Shown here: positions 26,995 to 37,092 of the stretch, in pieces | Layout: the number at the start of each line of letters is the position of its first letter | How positions within the stretch are numbered: position 1 is the stretch's first letter | NCBI RefSeq assembly: GCF_028748105.1 | Contig: NZ_CP118170.1 | Span: 1 to 53,611 of the forward strand | DNA length: 53,611 bases | Direction: 5' to 3' | Origin: Entomospira nematocerorum | Lineage (GTDB): Bacteria; Spirochaetota; Spirochaetia; WRBN01 | Translations under genes and position numbers: made by a program | The notes under the pieces: model-generated | What the model was told of the DNA's origin: nothing | Database searches by the model: none | Seen by the model: the letters and a program-made list of their open reading frames with translations, nothing else

Positions 26995-27914
26995 GATATA
27001 CGCTCCTTCACTTTGATATGAGGAGCATGCATCATCTCTTGAATATATTTATAGGCCATTACAGCGTACTCAAAAGGATTTGCCTTAGCTGGGTCTTGTT
27101 CTGCCTCTACGACAATCCATCCTTCATAGTCACTCTGTTTGATCTCTTGCCAAATTGGATAAAAATCGGTCATACCATCTCCTGGAACAGTAAAAACACC
27201 ATTTCGAACCCCAGTAAGAAAGCTTTGCTGCTGATCCCGAACTTCTTTGTAGACGTTTAAACGTATATCTTTGAAGTGGATATGGCGTATACGATCCTTG
27301 TGTTTTTTAAATACAGCAATAGGATCCTCCCCAGAGAAGACTAAATGTCCAGTATCAAAGAGGAGCTTTACTTTATTTGGATCAGTCATCTCCATAAGAC
27401 GATCAATCTCTTCAGCTGTCTGTACACCCGTTCCCATGTGATGATGATAGACAATCTCCATACCTCTTGCATGTGCCAAGTCTCCTAGTTTCTCTAAACC
27501 ATAAGCTAATTTGTCCCACTCATCATCGGTGAATATCGGCTTTTGTGTTAATACTGGAGTTGACTGCTCTCCTTGAATACTATGTCCTTGTTCTGATACA
27601 ACGATAACATTAGCACCCATCGCATGTAGAAAATCACGATGATGAATAAACGCCGCTTCTGTTTCATCATAGGACTTTGTTGTCAGGAACATACTAAACC
27701 AAGCACTAGCAACTTTTAACCCGCGTATAGAGAGATATTTGTGAAGAATATCCGGATCCTTGGGATATTTGTTACCCACCTCTGTGCCAGTAAATCCAGC
27801 TAAAGCCATTTCGCTGATACACTGCTCAAATGTATTTTCGCCACCTAGTTCTGGCAAGTCATCATTTGTCCACGCTATTGGTGCAATAGCTAAATGAATA
27901 TTTGTTGACATCAT
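26991..27914 (-). CDS. iolE: Inosose dehydratase
   Basis: 307 residues, a xylose-isomerase-like TIM barrel. LAIAPIAWTNDDLPELGG at the start, YHHHMGTGVQT, LLFDTGHLVFSG, HIHFKDIR and VVEAEQDP give the metal ligands typical of IolE. It dehydrates scyllo-inosose to the diketone that IolD cleaves. GGAGGAG precedes the start. Confidence 0.9.
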   Translation of the reverse strand: MMSTNIHLAIAPIAWTNDDLPELGGENTFEQCISEMALAGFTGTEVGNKYPKDPDILHKYLSIRGLKVASAWFSMFLTTKSYDETEAAFIHHRDFLHAMGANVIVVSEQGHSIQGEQSTPVLTQKPIFTDDEWDKLAYGLEKLGDLAHARGMEIVYHHHMGTGVQTAEEIDRLMEMTDPNKVKLLFDTGHLVFSGEDPIAVFKKHKDRIRHIHFKDIRLNVYKEVRDQQQSFLTGVRNGVFTVPGDGMTDFYPIWQEIKQSDYEGWIVVEAEQDPAKANPFEYAVMAYKYIQEMMHAPHIKVKERIS

Positions 27915-27942
27915 ACTCCTCCTTTTTCAGACCATGAAATCT

Positions 27943-28968
27943 TTATATATAATCTATCTGTACTAAATGATTTCCTTCATACGATTCTTGACAAGCCAGT
28001 GCGATTACGGTTGCCTGTAATCCATCTTGAGCTGTTACTTGCGGAGATCTTTTTTCTTGAATACACCGGATAAACTCTCGTGCTTCTTCGATGAATGCAT
28101 CTCTAAACCGCTCTGAGAAGTGTTGTGAACAAGGACGTATTACTCCATGTGCATTCATAATCGTAACAAGATTTTTATCTGGTGTTTGTGCAACCCGAAT
28201 CATACCTTTTGTGCCGATAATTTCTGTTTCTATATGATATCCGTGTGCAGCATTTCTACCCGCAACAATCAATGCTATTGTGTTATTATCTAGTTGCATC
28301 ATGACGGCACCAGTCTCTAATTCTCTTAATGCATCTAACTCTGGATAGAGACTATTTTTACCAATTGCCCATACTTGCGAAATTTCGTGACCAGTGAACC
28401 ATCGAACCAAATCAATATCATGAATGGCCATATCGATAAAGAGTCCTCCACTAAAATTATGCTTAGCAAAGGCAATGAAACTCTCTAAACCTGATGTGGG
28501 ATCGATGCCATAGCAACGTAAAAGTGTAATATCACCAATCTCTCCCCGATCAACGATGGATTTTGCATATCGATAGCTTTCATCATAGCGACGCATAAAT
28601 CCCAACATAAAAACTAACTCTTGATTGGATTGGATTATCTGCTGTGTTTGTTTAATTTCATGGACATCAAGACCGATTGGCTTCTCACAGAACACATGTT
28701 TACCGTATTTGAATGCGAGGTTAATGTGCTCACAATGAAAACCAGAAGGCGTAATAATAAATACCGCATCAATCAGGTCACTTCGAATCATATCTTCATA
28801 ATTAGAGAACGTATACGTTATACGAAGTATATCTCTAGCAAACTGTAACTCTTCCTCTATAACACTACATGCAGCGATAAGAGAACAGTCAGGAACAGAT
28901 GATAACAAATTTTGGGCGTGAACTCTCCCCAACCGACCTAGGCCGGCAATACCTATACGTACATTCAT
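27943..28968 (-). CDS. Second inositol-type dehydrogenase (Gfo/Idh/MocA)
   Basis: 341 residues. GIAGLGRLGRVHAQNL binds NAD(P), EKPIGLD holds the catalytic lysine and GGLFIDMAIHDIDLVRW the active-site pair. It is the same family as iolG but diverged, with VAGRNAAHGYHIETEIIG in place of the IolG-type segment. In other bacteria such paralogues (IolX, IolW) act on scyllo-inositol or other isomers; that role is likely here. Confidence 0.82.
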   Translation of the reverse strand: MNVRIGIAGLGRLGRVHAQNLLSSVPDCSLIAACSVIEEELQFARDILRITYTFSNYEDMIRSDLIDAVFIITPSGFHCEHINLAFKYGKHVFCEKPIGLDVHEIKQTQQIIQSNQELVFMLGFMRRYDESYRYAKSIVDRGEIGDITLLRCYGIDPTSGLESFIAFAKHNFSGGLFIDMAIHDIDLVRWFTGHEISQVWAIGKNSLYPELDALRELETGAVMMQLDNNTIALIVAGRNAAHGYHIETEIIGTKGMIRVAQTPDKNLVTIMNAHGVIRPCSQHFSERFRDAFIEEAREFIRCIQEKRSPQVTAQDGLQATVIALACQESYEGNHLVQIDYI

Positions 28969-29014
28969 GTTACAACCTCTAGCTACTTGTGTACATTAAA
29001 AAACATGTTATTTC

Positions 29015-30469
29015 TTATATTTCACTCTCTTCATAACGTGCTGTGACAACCTTACGCCGCGTATAAAATTCCACGCTATCCTTTCCATTGGCATGTAGAT
29101 CACCAAAAAAGGAACTCTTCCAACCAGAAAAAGCAAACCATGCCATAGGTGCAGGAACCCCAAGGTTAATACCTAGCATTCCGGCATCAACATGCTCCCT
29201 AAAGTAACGAATCGCTGCTGCATTATTGGTGAAGAGGCACGATCCGTTTGCGAATTCTGACTGATTTGTCACAGCAATAGCTTCCTGTAGGTTTTTGACA
29301 CGTATCAGTGACACAACAGGAGCAAAAATTTCATCTTTCCATATAGTCATCGATGGTGTAACACCATCAAAAATCGTAGGCCCAACAAAATATCCTTTTT
29401 TAGGGAGATTTAATCGGCCATCAAGTAAAAGATTTGCACCCTCATCAACTCCTTTTTGAATATAGTCAAAGGTCTTCTGCTGTGCCTCTCTTCTAATCAC
29501 GGGTCCTAAAAAGACATCTGCATCTAAGCCATTACCCATACGAATTGCTTTGGCTGCTTCTAAAAATTTTCTAGTAAATGTATCTGCGATACTCTCCTCT
29601 ACGACAATGACTGCCGCTGCCATGCATCGCTGACCAGCCGATCCAAATCCCCCCCCCATAATATCTCTCACAGCACGATCAATATTAGCATCTTTCAGCA
29701 CAATGACGTGATTTTTTGCACCAGCTAGCGCTTGCACTCGCTTTAGGTGCTTACATCCCTCACGATAGACGTACTCACCCACACTTTTTGATCCGACAAA
29801 GCTAATAGCTTTAACAGTTGGATGAGTAATCAACGTATTAACCACATCGTGTCCTCCAAAGATGACATTCAATACACCTGCAGGAAATCCTGCCTGCTCT
29901 ACCAACGAAATAATCTTTTCCATGAGAAGTGGTGTTTTTTCTGATGGCTTCATGACAATGGTATTACCTGTGGCTAGAGCCATTGGAAACGTCCAAAAGG
30001 GCACCATCATAGGAAAATTAAAAGGTGTGATAGCTCCAATCACGCCTATGGGGTAACGATAATTTGTAATTTCAACATTAGTTGCTGCAGTAGAGAGAGA
30101 GTCTCCCATAATCAAGCTTGTGATACTGGCGGCATTTTCAACATTTTCGATACCACGTTGGACTTCTCCTCGAGCTTCTGCGAGTGCTTTACCGCTCTCC
30201 ATCGTAATTAAATTTGCAAGCTCTTCCTTGTTTTGTATAAGCAAATTTTGTAAAGAAAATAAGTATCTTGCTCTAACAGGAACACTAACCTTTTTCCATA
30301 GATGAAAGGCTGATTCTGCTACTTCTATTGCATGGGAACACTCCTGTGTTGTTGATAATCGTAACTCTGCAAGAACCTCTTCTGTTGCTGGATTGACGAT
30401 AGAGACAACATCTTTTGATTGACTCTCTATCCACTCACCACCTATATAATTTTTCAATACCTTTATCAT
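29015..30469 (-). CDS. iolA: Methylmalonate/malonate-semialdehyde dehydrogenase
   Basis: 484 residues from MIKVLKNYIGGEW, the usual family start; an in-frame ATG 15 codons upstream is possible but has no ribosome site. AITPFNFPMM and GSKSVGEYVY are Rossmann elements and the catalytic cysteine is in GSAGQRCMAA (residue 282). This CoA-acylating dehydrogenase converts malonate semialdehyde to acetyl-CoA at the end of the pathway. Confidence 0.9.
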   Translation of the reverse strand: MIKVLKNYIGGEWIESQSKDVVSIVNPATEEVLAELRLSTTQECSHAIEVAESAFHLWKKVSVPVRARYLFSLQNLLIQNKEELANLITMESGKALAEARGEVQRGIENVENAASITSLIMGDSLSTAATNVEITNYRYPIGVIGAITPFNFPMMVPFWTFPMALATGNTIVMKPSEKTPLLMEKIISLVEQAGFPAGVLNVIFGGHDVVNTLITHPTVKAISFVGSKSVGEYVYREGCKHLKRVQALAGAKNHVIVLKDANIDRAVRDIMGGGFGSAGQRCMAAAVIVVEESIADTFTRKFLEAAKAIRMGNGLDADVFLGPVIRREAQQKTFDYIQKGVDEGANLLLDGRLNLPKKGYFVGPTIFDGVTPSMTIWKDEIFAPVVSLIRVKNLQEAIAVTNQSEFANGSCLFTNNAAAIRYFREHVDAGMLGINLGVPAPMAWFAFSGWKSSFFGDLHANGKDSVEFYTRRKVVTARYEESEI

Positions 30470-30594
30470 CTTAATTGTACCTACTTTCTCAAAATTATCC
30501 TCTAAATATCTCATAAAAATTTGTCGTTGATATCTAAATTTTATCCCATCTACAGCCCACTGTCAATATATTTATTTTATTTTTATAAAAGGAT

Positions 30595-31404
30595 TTATCT
30601 TGATAATATCCAATCATGATGCTTATCATTATGGAACTTCCAAATACGCACAGGACCAGCCATAATATTTAAATAATATGAGGTATATCCATCGGGAACT
30701 CCAACTGGATGATAACCCTTTGGTACAAGAACTACCTCTTTGTTCTCAACAGACATTGTTTCATCAATACTTCGATCTTCTGTATACACACGTTGAAAAA
30801 CAAAACCCTGAGGCGGACTGATTTCATGGTAGTATATCTCTTCCAATAGAGACTCTTCTGGCAGATTATTTTGATCATGTTTGTGTGGGGGATAGCTAGA
30901 AAAATTCCCGCCATCTGTATAGACCTCTACAACCAAAAGATTTTGTGCATAATCAACTGTATCAGGTAGAATGTTATGTACAATACGGCGATTGTTAAAT
31001 TTGCCTCGTTCTTCAATACTATTATCTTTTGCCGCAATCATACGAGAAGGCAGATTGCGATCTGAATATGCATAACACAAGGCTACACGTGCTACCGTAT
31101 TAGAGATAATTTCATAGGAATGATTATTACCAATGTATACGCTATCAGTTGGTATTCTATCAAAAACAGAATGACGTTTACCTATGTTAGCATAAATTTG
31201 ATCTTCTACACGAACAGTAACTTCCCCTTGTAATACAACAATACACACTTCCTGTAGTATGGTTTTATTCATATAAGAGGATAATGCTTGCATATCTATG
31301 ACTTTGAACGCAATATATGATAATGCAGAGACCTCTTTTGTGAGATCATGTAAGATTGTCACCCCCTCTATAGTTTCATGATTAGGAACTCTTTTTAATG
31401 ACAT
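30595..31404 (-). CDS. iolB: 5-Deoxy-glucuronate isomerase
   Basis: 269 residues, a two-cupin protein. SSYPPHKHD and LEEIYYHEISPPQGFVFQRVYT are the IolB metal-site motifs, followed by VPKGYHPVGVPDGYTSYYLN. It converts 5-deoxy-glucuronate to 5-dehydro-2-deoxygluconate for IolC. AAAGGAG precedes the start. Some 125 bases without features separate it from iolA. Confidence 0.9.
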   Translation of the reverse strand: MSLKRVPNHETIEGVTILHDLTKEVSALSYIAFKVIDMQALSSYMNKTILQEVCIVVLQGEVTVRVEDQIYANIGKRHSVFDRIPTDSVYIGNNHSYEIISNTVARVALCYAYSDRNLPSRMIAAKDNSIEERGKFNNRRIVHNILPDTVDYAQNLLVVEVYTDGGNFSSYPPHKHDQNNLPEESLLEEIYYHEISPPQGFVFQRVYTEDRSIDETMSVENKEVVLVPKGYHPVGVPDGYTSYYLNIMAGPVRIWKFHNDKHHDWILSR

Positions 31405-31420
31405 GAAGGTGCTCCTTTCT

Positions 31421-33328
31421 TTAATATTTTTTAGCTCTAGATAAATGACTAACCTTAGAAAAGTATGATTGCTGTACCGGATGACTATGAGATACCTCAG
31501 CTATTCCTACATTCCACCAACTCCCCTCATACCCATCTGTCATTGTCTTCGGTAGAACTTTTATCTCAATGAGAGTACTTTGATCGGCTTTTTTTGCATC
31601 AATAACCGCATATCTGAGTGCTTCGATAGATGTCACTTGATATGATTTTAATCCATAACCTTCAGCGATCTTTGCATAGTCAATATTCATTATCTGATCT
31701 TCAATATTTCGAAATTCGGTTCCAGAACTGATACAACCATTATCCATTTGAAGGTTATTAATACATCCGTATCCTGCATTATTAAATAAGACAATGTTGA
31801 TTTTATAGTGATATTGAAGTGCTGTTACTAATTCTGTATGTAACATTAGAAAACTGCCATCACCTACTAGTGCATATACTTCTCGAGATGGTTCGGCCAG
31901 CTTCGCACCTAAAGCACCTGCAATCTCATAGCCCATACATGAGTATCCATACTCCAGGTGAAAGGTGTTACGCTCCTTAGCACTCCATAGTCGTTGCATA
32001 TCTCCAGGTAGAGAACCAGCTGATCCCACGACAATTGCATTATGATCTAACATGTCGTTCAAATGTAAGACTACACTAGCTTGTGATAGTTGTGTTCTTA
32101 ATTGTGTTTTATACTCTTGCATCACATCAGCAGAAAAATGATTTTTAATAGTAATACCATCAAGTGCGTTATTTACCTTTAATCGACTTTTTTCCTCCTC
32201 CCATGATGATCGTAACACAGCAATTGATGATCCAAATGCACTTTTGTAATCCACTAATAACGGGATTATCGCCTCTATAGTAGACTTAGCATCAGCTACA
32301 ACTTGAAATCCATCCAATTTATAGGTCTGCATGCGATTTATATTAATGTTGATAAATGCAGTATGATGTATATCAAATAATGTCTTTGATGCAGTTACAA
32401 AGTCCGTATATCGTGTGCCCAATCCAATAATCAGATCAGACATTTGTACAATTTTATTGGCGGCGGAGGTTCCAAGAATACCGACTCCACCTAAATTATG
32501 TGTAAATGATGATATAACCGTTGATTTCCCAGCATGGGTCTCCACGAGTGGAATATCACACATTAAAGAAATTTTTTCTAACACATCTCCAGCTTCAGAA
32601 TATTTAGCACCTCCACCAATAATAATAACAGGTAATTTACTATAACGAATCATAGAGATAATCCCATCTATTTCTCTAGAGGATGGAGATACTCTATCAA
32701 TGTAATGTACTCGTTTATCAAAAAATTCTATGGGATAATCAAATGCTTCTGCAGCTGTATCTTGTGGAATGCAGATAGTAGTAGGTCCCATCGTGGAAGG
32801 ATTAGTCATAATTTCAAAAGCATGCAGCAAAGCTTGCATTAACTGTTCAGGACGATGAATTCTGTCCCAATAGCGTGATACTGCTTGAAATGCATCATTA
32901 GTTGAAAGCGTATGATTTGTATAATGCTCCAATTGTTGTAATACGGGATCAGGTTGACGACTAGAAAACGTATCTGATGGAAGTAAAAGAATAGGAATGT
33001 TGTTTGCGAATGCTGTTGCAGCTGCAGTGATTAAATTAGCCGATCCAGGTCCTGCGGAAGTAGAGATTGCAAAAATTTTTCTACACAAATTTTGCTTGGT
33101 ATATGCTATGGCTGTATGTGCCATTCCTTGTTCATTCTTTCCACTATAACTCTTTAAGTGTCCAATATTTTCCTCTAGAGCTTGACCAATAGAGAGTACA
33201 TTACCGTGTCCAAAAATGTGAAATAAGCCTTCTATATAGGATACTTCTTTACCATCATAACAAATATATTGATAGTTTAGAAACTTAATTAATGCTTGTG
33301 CCGTTGTTAATCGAATTGTCTCTGACAT
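31421..33328 (-). CDS. iolD: Trihydroxycyclohexanedione hydrolase, ThDP-dependent
   Basis: 635 residues from MSETIRLTTAQAL; GGAG lies 8 bases upstream, whereas a 10-codon extension overlaps iolC and lacks one. It has the three ThDP-enzyme domains, with the cofactor motif GDGSFLMLHTELVTALQ ending in NNAG. It opens the inositol ring after IolE. Length matches the family. Confidence 0.9.
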   Translation of the reverse strand: MSETIRLTTAQALIKFLNYQYICYDGKEVSYIEGLFHIFGHGNVLSIGQALEENIGHLKSYSGKNEQGMAHTAIAYTKQNLCRKIFAISTSAGPGSANLITAAATAFANNIPILLLPSDTFSSRQPDPVLQQLEHYTNHTLSTNDAFQAVSRYWDRIHRPEQLMQALLHAFEIMTNPSTMGPTTICIPQDTAAEAFDYPIEFFDKRVHYIDRVSPSSREIDGIISMIRYSKLPVIIIGGGAKYSEAGDVLEKISLMCDIPLVETHAGKSTVISSFTHNLGGVGILGTSAANKIVQMSDLIIGLGTRYTDFVTASKTLFDIHHTAFINININRMQTYKLDGFQVVADAKSTIEAIIPLLVDYKSAFGSSIAVLRSSWEEEKSRLKVNNALDGITIKNHFSADVMQEYKTQLRTQLSQASVVLHLNDMLDHNAIVVGSAGSLPGDMQRLWSAKERNTFHLEYGYSCMGYEIAGALGAKLAEPSREVYALVGDGSFLMLHTELVTALQYHYKINIVLFNNAGYGCINNLQMDNGCISSGTEFRNIEDQIMNIDYAKIAEGYGLKSYQVTSIEALRYAVIDAKKADQSTLIEIKVLPKTMTDGYEGSWWNVGIAEVSHSHPVQQSYFSKVSHLSRAKKY

Positions 33329-33329
33329 A

Positions 33330-34334
33330 TTATAAACTCCAAACAATATTATCAGCATTCATAGTCTTGAGCTTCTCTTGAATAAATTGTTCAAGCTGTT
33401 CTATCGTTGGCATATCTGCTGAACAGCTATGACTAGATACCAGCATAGAGGCACTAGCAGTAGCTAATAATAGTGTATCTGCTAAAGGTAGCTTCATTAA
33501 TAATCCGTAAATAAGTGCACTTGCATAAGCATCACCGCCTCCGAACGATTTTAATAGCTTCACAGGAATAGGTTTTACTCTATATATCTCATTAGCGGAA
33601 TAGACAAGAGATCCGTCTTTTCCTTCTTTTATAACGACTAATTGAGATCCAGATGCTTGTGCTTTCTTTGCTATTTCATTACAGGTAAGATTTGATCCTT
33701 CCAGCGCATACATTAAGTCATATTCTTCTTTTGAGCCAATGATAATATCACTTTTTTCTGCAATGATAGAGTAATAAATAGATAGTTCATCATGGTGATT
33801 CCATGTATAGCTGCGATAGTCAATATCAAAAACAACCACAATATGATATTTTTTTGCAATATAAAGTGCCTTTAACGTAGCCTCTCGTGAAGGAGATTGT
33901 GATAGTGCTGTGCCGGAAATTACCAAATATTTGGCACGCTGAATATAATGTTCACTAATATCACTCACCTCTAACTTTAAATCAGCAGCTTCATTGCGAT
34001 ACATAAGAATAGAACTATCACTATCACTTTTAATCTCTGTAAAAGTTAATCCTAAATTCTCATTATGACGCGCCTTCACAATATGACTAGTATCAATTCC
34101 TTCTTTTTCAAAGTAATGAAGCACAAATTTACCAAACTGATCATCACTGATCATACCAATAAAACCGACACGTTGTTTTAAACGAGCTAAGCCAACGGCA
34201 ATGTTAGCAGGAGATCCACCTAAATACTTTTTAAATGTTTGACTATCCTCTAACCCACAATATATCTCTATGGGATTAAAATCTATTGCAATACGCCCCA
34301 ACAAAATAACATCCAAATCTTGCTCTTTATTCAT
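33330..34334 (-). CDS. iolC: 5-Dehydro-2-deoxygluconokinase
   Basis: 334 residues, PfkB/ribokinase family. KKYLGGSPANIAVGLARLKQ is the sugar-binding region, and KSFGGGDAYASALIYGLL near residue 270 holds the GGGD anion hole with catalytic Asp. It phosphorylates the IolB product for cleavage by IolJ. It starts 3 bases after iolJ and its stop lies just before iolD. Confidence 0.9.
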   Translation of the reverse strand: MNKEQDLDVILLGRIAIDFNPIEIYCGLEDSQTFKKYLGGSPANIAVGLARLKQRVGFIGMISDDQFGKFVLHYFEKEGIDTSHIVKARHNENLGLTFTEIKSDSDSSILMYRNEAADLKLEVSDISEHYIQRAKYLVISGTALSQSPSREATLKALYIAKKYHIVVVFDIDYRSYTWNHHDELSIYYSIIAEKSDIIIGSKEEYDLMYALEGSNLTCNEIAKKAQASGSQLVVIKEGKDGSLVYSANEIYRVKPIPVKLLKSFGGGDAYASALIYGLLMKLPLADTLLLATASASMLVSSHSCSADMPTIEQLEQFIQEKLKTMNADNIVWSL

Positions 34335-34337
34335 TCT

Positions 34338-35186
34338 CTATTGTCCTCTGGATTTGCCTGCACTACCAAACATTTCTATATGCTGCATAACATTTTCTTT
34401 TGTTGCTTGTACGATAGCCTGACTTACCTCAAAAAAATTTTGATGATTACTTTGTTTACTATAGATACTAGAATAAATTGCATCAAAACTAGATGTTGCG
34501 ATGTTTATCTTGGCAATTCCATATTGTATACAACGATGAAAATCTTCTTTACTAATACCAGTTCCTCCATGTAATACTAAGGGAACATTAGATAAGGAAG
34601 AAATGGATTCCAATAAATCGAAATTAAGATGGGGTTCCCCAGCATAATGACCATGAGCATTACCAATGGCCACGGCTAATGCATTTGTATTTGCATGTAA
34701 TAAAAAATATTTGATATCATCAATATTAGAGTATTTAACTTGTAAGCTTGTACTATCATCTTCACTGCCACCAACCACACCAATTTCTGCCTCAATAGAA
34801 GCATTGTAACTATCTGCAAGTGCTTTCACTTCATTTGTCATAAAAATATTATTCTCTAAATTTTCATGAGAATAATCCACCATCACCGAGCTAAAACCAA
34901 AATCTAAAGCTTGCTTCATTAAGTTGATAGTTTTTCCATGATCAAAATTAATAGCTATTTGTACCTTAGATTTTTTAGCTGCTTCTACGAGCATAGGTGC
35001 TATCAAATGTAATGGTGAATAGAACAATCTACCTTCTGCAATTTGTAAAATAATCGGTGAATGTAACTCTTCTGCAGCTTGGACTGCTCCCATAATCATC
35101 TCCATATTAGCAACATTAAAGGCACCGATAGCATAATGATGCTTTTTTGCTAATACAAGTAATTGGGATGTTTTTATTAATGACAT
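34338..35186 (-). CDS. iolJ: Class II aldolase, 2-deoxy-5-keto-gluconate-6-phosphate aldolase
   Basis: 282 residues with INFDHGKT carrying catalytic Asp and a zinc histidine, GNAHGHYAGEP and LHGGTGI as other ligands. Close in type to the lac-operon aldolase but with its own substrate by context: it splits the IolC product into DHAP and malonate semialdehyde. First gene of the operon, AAGGGG upstream, strong promoter at 35251-35279. Confidence 0.87.
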   Translation of the reverse strand: MSLIKTSQLLVLAKKHHYAIGAFNVANMEMIMGAVQAAEELHSPIILQIAEGRLFYSPLHLIAPMLVEAAKKSKVQIAINFDHGKTINLMKQALDFGFSSVMVDYSHENLENNIFMTNEVKALADSYNASIEAEIGVVGGSEDDSTSLQVKYSNIDDIKYFLLHANTNALAVAIGNAHGHYAGEPHLNFDLLESISSLSNVPLVLHGGTGISKEDFHRCIQYGIAKINIATSSFDAIYSSIYSKQSNHQNFFEVSQAIVQATKENVMQHIEMFGSAGKSRGQ

Positions 35187-35241
35187 AAACTTAAAAGCCC
35201 CTTTTGTGTTATCAATATTATTAAGTATTATTCATGGACTC

Positions 35242-35279
35242 TATAATGTCATTATATCCTGTGAAAAATTGGTTGTCAA
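35242..35279 (-). promoter_or_regulatory. Full-consensus iol promoter overlapped by a palindrome
   Basis: On the minus strand TTGACA (35274-35279), exactly 17 bases, TATAAT (35251-35256). The -10 box is one arm of the perfect dyad TATAATG-N-CATTATA (35242-35256), which also covers the transcription start. Such placement is typical of a repressor operator. Confidence 0.82.
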
Positions 35280-35301
35280 ACAAAATGAATATCATTATCA
35301 A

Positions 35302-35366
35302 AAAAAATACAACGTATACAATCATAGGAAAATTAACTCTATGCAATTGTATATGTTGTATTTTTT
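35302..35366 (-). terminator. Long inverted repeat after the lipoprotein gene (dyad element copy 3)
   Basis: Two 21-bp arms, 35302-35322 and 35346-35366, complementary apart from one base, each bounded by an A/T run so that a transcript would end in seven U. It lies 51 bases after the minus-strand lipoprotein gene and before the iol promoter. The right arm and its extension read A6-TACAACATATACAA then TTGCATAGAG on the minus strand, the same motif as after rep and after the rep remnant. Confidence 0.75.
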
Positions 35367-35417
35367 AAACAAAATAAATATTAATCAAATAATTTTGTAA
35401 TTGATAATAAGAGTATT

Positions 35418-36062
35418 TTACTCAACAATGGTTACAAGAAATGCTTCTGTTTTTTGCCATGCCTTATTAAGGTGAATAGGTAAGGTATTAAATATAGGAT
35501 CTTTGACTACCTGTAATTTGCAAACCCATACGAGATAATATTGTTCTCCTATTTGAAAAAAATTACGATGTTCTTTGTCTAATGAAGCATGAGAAATAGT
35601 ATTGTTTTTAGGAAAATATGAGGATAAATCTTCTTTTTTACTACCTATTTTTAATGTTTTATTCGTAAAATTTAACGTTAAACGATGATCCATAAACTGA
35701 AGCTGATGAGTAGGTACGACTGTCTTCCAGGTAGTATGGATGCCACTATAGTAAGAAGCATCAAGCTTATCAGTCCATGCTGTCACAGTGTCGCTTTCAC
35801 CATTATGGATATTGATAGTATATGGTTCATCAGCATCTACGATATCAAGGAAACGGTCTATATTCCAGTGACCCACAGCATAAATAATAAAAGTAAATCC
35901 AAATATGTTCTCTTGATTTTCTTTTACCTTTATCGGTGATATTGGTGATTTTGGCATAGTGAAAATTTGTTCACCAGATTTTAGTGCTTTTTTGGTAGGA
36001 TCGCACCCTACAGCTAATGCTATGAGAAGGAATAAACATAAAAAAGAAAAAAAATTTTTCAT
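35418..36062 (-). CDS. Putative lipoprotein of unknown function
   Basis: 214 residues. A lysine, a hydrophobic run (residues 4-17) and the lipobox LAVGC with Cys20 indicate export and lipid anchoring. The mature part is beta-rich with several Trp and Tyr residues and no recognised domain. AAGGAGATC lies upstream. It is monocistronic with its own terminator. No functional link to its neighbours is apparent. Confidence 0.75.
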   Translation of the reverse strand: MKNFFSFLCLFLLIALAVGCDPTKKALKSGEQIFTMPKSPISPIKVKENQENIFGFTFIIYAVGHWNIDRFLDIVDADEPYTINIHNGESDTVTAWTDKLDASYYSGIHTTWKTVVPTHQLQFMDHRLTLNFTNKTLKIGSKKEDLSSYFPKNNTISHASLDKEHRNFFQIGEQYYLVWVCKLQVVKDPIFNTLPIHLNKAWQKTEAFLVTIVE

Positions 36063-36330
36063 AAAGATCTCCTTGTTATATCTATGTTATTCAAATACGT
36101 GCGCAATATAGAATAGTATTATGATTTCATAATTATGTTATTATCATCTCTCCCTTATATACTACTAAAAAATTAGGTATAGATGTTACTATAGTTTTTT
36201 TTTGTTGTCTATATTAATAAAAATATTATATATAGTGTAAATGATCTCTTATCTCATGTAGTTAATTGTAATTGATCTCTTGATATATAACTAAAAGATA
36301 TATTGATCATATTATACTATTTTAGGAAAG

Positions 36331-36456
36331 ATGGGTGCTATGCTTAAGTCGATTATTGGGTTGGTAAATAGTAGGCAAGGGCTTTATATATTCCGCTAAA
36401 AACCTGATAAAGATCGTATGCATTACGTTGATAATTTGTATGAGAATATAGTATAA
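36331..36456 (+). other. Interrupted short frame in the 36063-36599 gap
   Basis: AGGAAAG precedes an ATG at 36331 that opens 22 codons (MGAMLKSIIGLVNSRQGL and on) to a TAA at 36397-36399. The same frame then continues open for 18 codons (KPDKDRMHYVDNLYENIV) to a second TAA. It could be a small peptide or a decayed gene. The rest of the gap is AT-rich with nothing recognised. Confidence 0.2.
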
Positions 36457-36599
36457 CTAATACATGAAGTAAAGAATATTTTACTACACAAAGGATGAAA
36501 CGATGAATTAATTCTCAAAAAATTATTAATAATAGTTTTATCTAATGAAAAAATCTATATGACTAGACAAATAATTTTATTTATATTGCATTAATATAT

Positions 36600-37064
36600 A
36601 TGAAATATCGTATAATGCTACCTCATCTTTTTCTTATTATAACATTTGTATTACTGATTTTAAAAGAACTCACTCCTATGAGTGTGCATATTATGAGTGC
36701 CTTTAGTTTTGGTATTTTAGCTATAATCCATGTAATAATGCATCGCAAATGGATTAATGCATTTTTAAAAAATCGCATTGCCAAAAATTCAAAAAATCGG
36801 TTGCTCTTTATTTCTTCAATAATATTACTATGTTGCACCATAATATCTATCATCAGTGGTGTCATTATTTCCAAACGTATTTTACCAGCTATGACAGCCA
36901 CTCTATCTGTTCAAGCACGTAATATCTGGGTTTTGGTTCATATTGTGAGTGCTAATATTATGATTTCAGTGGCTATTGTACACTTAATCATTAATGTTAA
37001 GCGAATCACTAAGTGGTTTAAGGTAGAAAAAACTATAACAAAGTCTACTTCAATAAACAGCTAG
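36600..37064 (+). CDS. Four-helix membrane protein, DUF4405-like
   Basis: 154 residues with four hydrophobic helices. Histidines fall in pairs, HIMSAFSFGILAIIHVIMH in the second and HIVSANIMISVAIVHLI in the fourth, which resembles the haem-binding cytochrome b561-like DUF4405 family. No clear ribosome site, so the start is uncertain. It converges on the glycosyltransferase gene. Electron transfer is possible but unproven. Confidence 0.6.
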   Translation: MKYRIMLPHLFLIITFVLLILKELTPMSVHIMSAFSFGILAIIHVIMHRKWINAFLKNRIAKNSKNRLLFISSIILLCCTIISIISGVIISKRILPAMTATLSVQARNIWVLVHIVSANIMISVAIVHLIINVKRITKWFKVEKTITKSTSINS

Positions 37065-37092
37065 ATACCGAATTGTTATTTTGAGGTATTTT

